64,000 nt of DNA, from assembly GCA_964461535.1 (NCBI GenBank), contig CAYWUY010000004.1, forward strand, positions 1 to 64,000, given 5' to 3'. Source of the DNA: Flavipsychrobacter sp964461535. GTDB taxonomy: Bacteria > Bacteroidota > Bacteroidia > Chitinophagales > Chitinophagaceae. Every line of letters begins with the position of its first letter. Position 1 is the first letter of the stretch. This document shows, in pieces, positions 62,668 to 64,000 of the stretch. Both the position numbers and the translations under genes were made by a program. The notes under the pieces are model-generated. The model made no database searches, was not told the DNA's origin, and was given only the letters and a program-made list of their open reading frames with translations.

Positions 62668-63243
62668 TCATTCTATACGCTTAATATCCTCTATCAGAAA
62701 CGGATTCCTTTTTTGGGTATACTTTTTATATATTTTGTAGGAATAGCTAGTATCATCGGTATTTAGTAGCATTACTATCAGTGGTGCATTTAATAAATTA
62801 TGTTTATGGAAATCTTCAATTGGATATCGCCAAAAAGTATCTTCCTCCAATTTATTATTATCAAGCACGTCAAAAGAATTACTTCGTGTAACTAGCACTT
62901 TAAGATGTGCATTTACAGACAGTAACTTTCTGACTTCATTATCTATATCTGCGTTATAGTTGTTTTCCGATTCTATGCATACTATTGGCACCGGATACTT
63001 ATTTTTTCCGTTAGCAAATATTGTAAAGTCAATAGTTAAATACTCTTTTTCGCCTACGTAGGTAATTAGTCCAGTTTCTTTATTAATTAAATTAGAAATT
63101 TCATCAAAAAATGTACTGTAGAAATTAGTAAGTTGTGTAGCTGACTTGCATTTTTCTTTTATTTCTTCTCTATGTATCTTATAGAGTTTAGTAAATGCTT
63201 CAATAAAATATTCTGGTGTTATAATTGGATTATTCTCCTTCAT
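62668..63243 (-). CDS. Hypothetical protein, possible PD-(D/E)XK-like core
   Basis: From the ATG at 63243 (MKENNPIITPEYF) the product has 191 residues. After a helical N-terminus, a strand-turn-strand TIDFTIF then VPIVCIESEN (about residues 74-100) resembles the acidic core of restriction-endonuclease-like folds, with Asn where Lys would be expected. The TTG-started extension to 63261 would run into a -7 element, so it is rejected. The gene is AT-rich and next to the AbiE module. The function is unknown. Confidence 0.55.
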   Translation of the reverse strand: MKENNPIITPEYFIEAFTKLYKIHREEIKEKCKSATQLTNFYSTFFDEISNLINKETGLITYVGEKEYLTIDFTIFANGKNKYPVPIVCIESENNYNADIDNEVRKLLSVNAHLKVLVTRSNSFDVLDNNKLEEDTFWRYPIEDFHKHNLLNAPLIVMLLNTDDTSYSYKIYKKYTQKRNPFLIEDIKRIE

Positions 63244-63258
63244 AGTAAAAAATTTCTC

Positions 63259-63266
63259 CAAAGCTA
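63259..63266 (-). promoter_or_regulatory. -7 promoter element
   Basis: On the minus strand it reads TAGCTTTG (TAnnTTTG), ending 15 nt before the ATG at 63243. Confidence 0.45.
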
Positions 63267-63317
63267 AAGCATGCCCGTTATCTACACCACCGTAGAACTA
63301 CCCAAACATCCGGGCAT

Positions 63318-63353
63318 AAAAAAAAGAGAGATTGAATTTTCATCCATCTCTCC
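63318..63353 (-). terminator. Intrinsic terminator after Lys/Ala-repeat gene
   Basis: On the minus strand, stem ggagagat/atctctc with a loop of about 13 nt is followed by a run of eight Us (63318-63325). It lies 25 bp past the stop codon. Confidence 0.75.
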
Positions 63354-63377
63354 TTAAAATTCGCTTCGGAAATAATC

Positions 63378-63774
63378 TTATTTCTTAGCGGCTGCCTTTT
63401 TAGGACCAGCGTTTTTCTTTGCTGCTTCAGCCTTAGGAGCTGCTGCTTTTTTTGCAGGTGCTGCTTTAGGAGCTGCTGCTTTTTNNNNNNNNNNNNNNNN
63501 NNNNNNNNNNNNNNNNNNNNNNNNNNNNNNNNNNNNNNNNNNNNNNNNNNNNNNNNNNNNNNNNNNNNNNNNNNNNNNNNNNNNCTTTAGGAGCTGCTGC
63601 TTTTTTTGCAGGAGCCGCTTTAGGAGCTGCTGCTTTTTTTGCAGGTGCTGCTTTAGGAGCTGCTGCTTTCTTAGCAGGTGCTGCCTTTGGTGCTGCTGCT
63701 TTCTTCGCAGGAGCTGCTTTTTTCGCAGGAGCCGCTTTTTTTGCTGGGGCTGCCGCTTTTTTTGCTGTTGCCAT
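63378..63774 (-). CDS. Histone-H1-like Lys/Ala/Pro repeat protein (interrupted by gap)
   Basis: The gene begins MATAKKAAAPAKKAAP and consists of tandem AAPAKKAAAPK-type repeats of about 10-11 residues, ending with AEAAKKNAGPKKAAAKK and a stop at 63378-63380. Such proteins bind DNA like eukaryotic H1 tails (Hc1/AlgP type). A 100-N assembly gap lies inside. The known bases total 297 (99 codons), so the true gap must be a multiple of 3; the 100 Ns are a placeholder. It is 55 bp downstream of rpmA on the same strand. Confidence 0.8.
63485..63584. other. Assembly gap (100 Ns)
   Basis: Exactly 100 Ns inside near-identical tandem repeats, the usual placeholder for a gap of unknown length. The flanking frame shows the real missing length is divisible by 3. 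Confidence 0.97.
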
Positions 63775-63829
63775 AACTTGTGAATTTAAGGGTAAAAACA
63801 AAAATCTTTATGGCAAAATCGCCAGGGGA

Positions 63830-64000
63830 TTAGGCCTGAGCGATTTCGGAAACTTCCTTAACGGAAACTAATGTCTTGTTACGTGTTTTACGGAATTCAA
63901 CGATACCGTCAGTCAAAGCGAAGATAGTAAAATCTTTACCAAGACCTACATTATTACCGGGATGGTAAACAGTGCCTCTTTGACGAATGATGATGTTGCC
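63830..64000 (-). CDS. rpmA: 50S ribosomal protein L27, 5' part outside window
   Basis: The visible 56 C-terminal residues include GNIIIRQRGTVYHPGNNVG, GKDFTIFALTDGIVEFRK and the end VSVKEVSEIAQA, matching L27. The protein lies near the peptidyl-transferase centre. The gene continues past the right edge; rplU would be expected next on that side. Confidence 0.95.
   Translation of the reverse strand, partial: GNIIIRQRGTVYHPGNNVGLGKDFTIFALTDGIVEFRKTRNKTLVSVKEVSEIAQA

Noticed and set aside
63244..63261. TTG start of the PD-(D/E)XK-like protein
   Set aside because: The extension overlaps a TAnnTTTG promoter element; the ATG at 63243 follows that element at a usual distance.
63466..63801. Frame that runs through the N gap to a Ser-rich end
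   Set aside because: Reading across exactly 100 Ns shifts the frame; the true C-terminus resumes the Lys/Ala repeats and stops at 63378.

Overview
The window is chromosomal DNA from a member of the Bacteroidota, most likely the order Chitinophagales (Chitinophagaceae-like). Evidence: two proteins with C-terminal type IX secretion (T9SS) sorting domains, GldC, a GLPGLI/TonB-type outer-membrane pair, DUF4834, Omp28-like and DUF349 proteins, the futalosine menaquinone pathway, and many Bacteroidota-type -7 promoter elements (TAnnTTTG) in front of genes. The sequence is a draft: 100 Ns (63485-63584) sit inside a Lys/Ala-repeat gene, and both window ends cut genes. Most of the window is an ordinary core genome at roughly 38-48 % GC in sampled lines. 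Two stretches are clearly AT-richer and look accessory: about 10.5-11.7 kb and about 59.6-63.3 kb.

Layout. 0-10.4 kb: end of a large T9SS-exported adhesin, an alpha/beta hydrolase, an ECF sigma factor with a membrane protein that is probably its anti-sigma, an effector-binding protein, a TonB-like receptor with GLPGLI partner, and an XRE regulator/membrane-protein pair with a 16-bp inverted repeat in front of it. 10.5-12 kb: an AT-rich NYN-domain ribonuclease gene preceded by a strong promoter and an intrinsic terminator inside its leader, plus small unknown genes. 12-25 kb: housekeeping genes, including methylmalonyl-CoA epimerase, iscS-iscU-iscA, a pterin pair (PTPS-folE), mqnB-mqnD, glyS and a short Bat-type operon (DUF58, BatD-like, BatA). 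25-34 kb: envelope genes (KdnA-like aminotransferase, MBOAT O-acyltransferase with SGNH partner, ArnT-like glycosyltransferase), L-Ala-D/L-Glu epimerase and trigger factor, whose leader also carries an intrinsic terminator. 34-48 kb: an ECF42-type sigma factor with its YCII/DGPF partner, a TfoX-N protein, an SF1 helicase, hydrolases, dtd, gldC, yqeY, cvpA, a glycosyltransferase and a nitrilase. 48-60 kb: an Omp28/T9SS protein, bioB-bioF, an orphan TPR histidine kinase, a DUF349 protein, nhaA, an AraC regulator and a PEBP protein.

59.6-63.3 kb is the most unusual part. A 567-bp non-coding region carries a helically phased array of GGTAT and ATACC motifs that switches orientation at a dyad, one perfect DnaA-box match with two near matches, a long inverted repeat and a strong hairpin. 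Next to it lies an AbiEi/AbiEii (type IV) toxin-antitoxin operon. A structured sequence of about 46 bp with identical spacing is found on both sides of this operon; the upstream copy lies in its promoter region. Two unrecognised AT-rich genes follow, one with a resolvase-like C-terminal helix-turn-helix and one with a possible PD-(D/E)XK-like core. The window ends with a histone-H1-like Lys/Ala/Pro repeat protein and the 3' part of rpmA (ribosomal protein L27).
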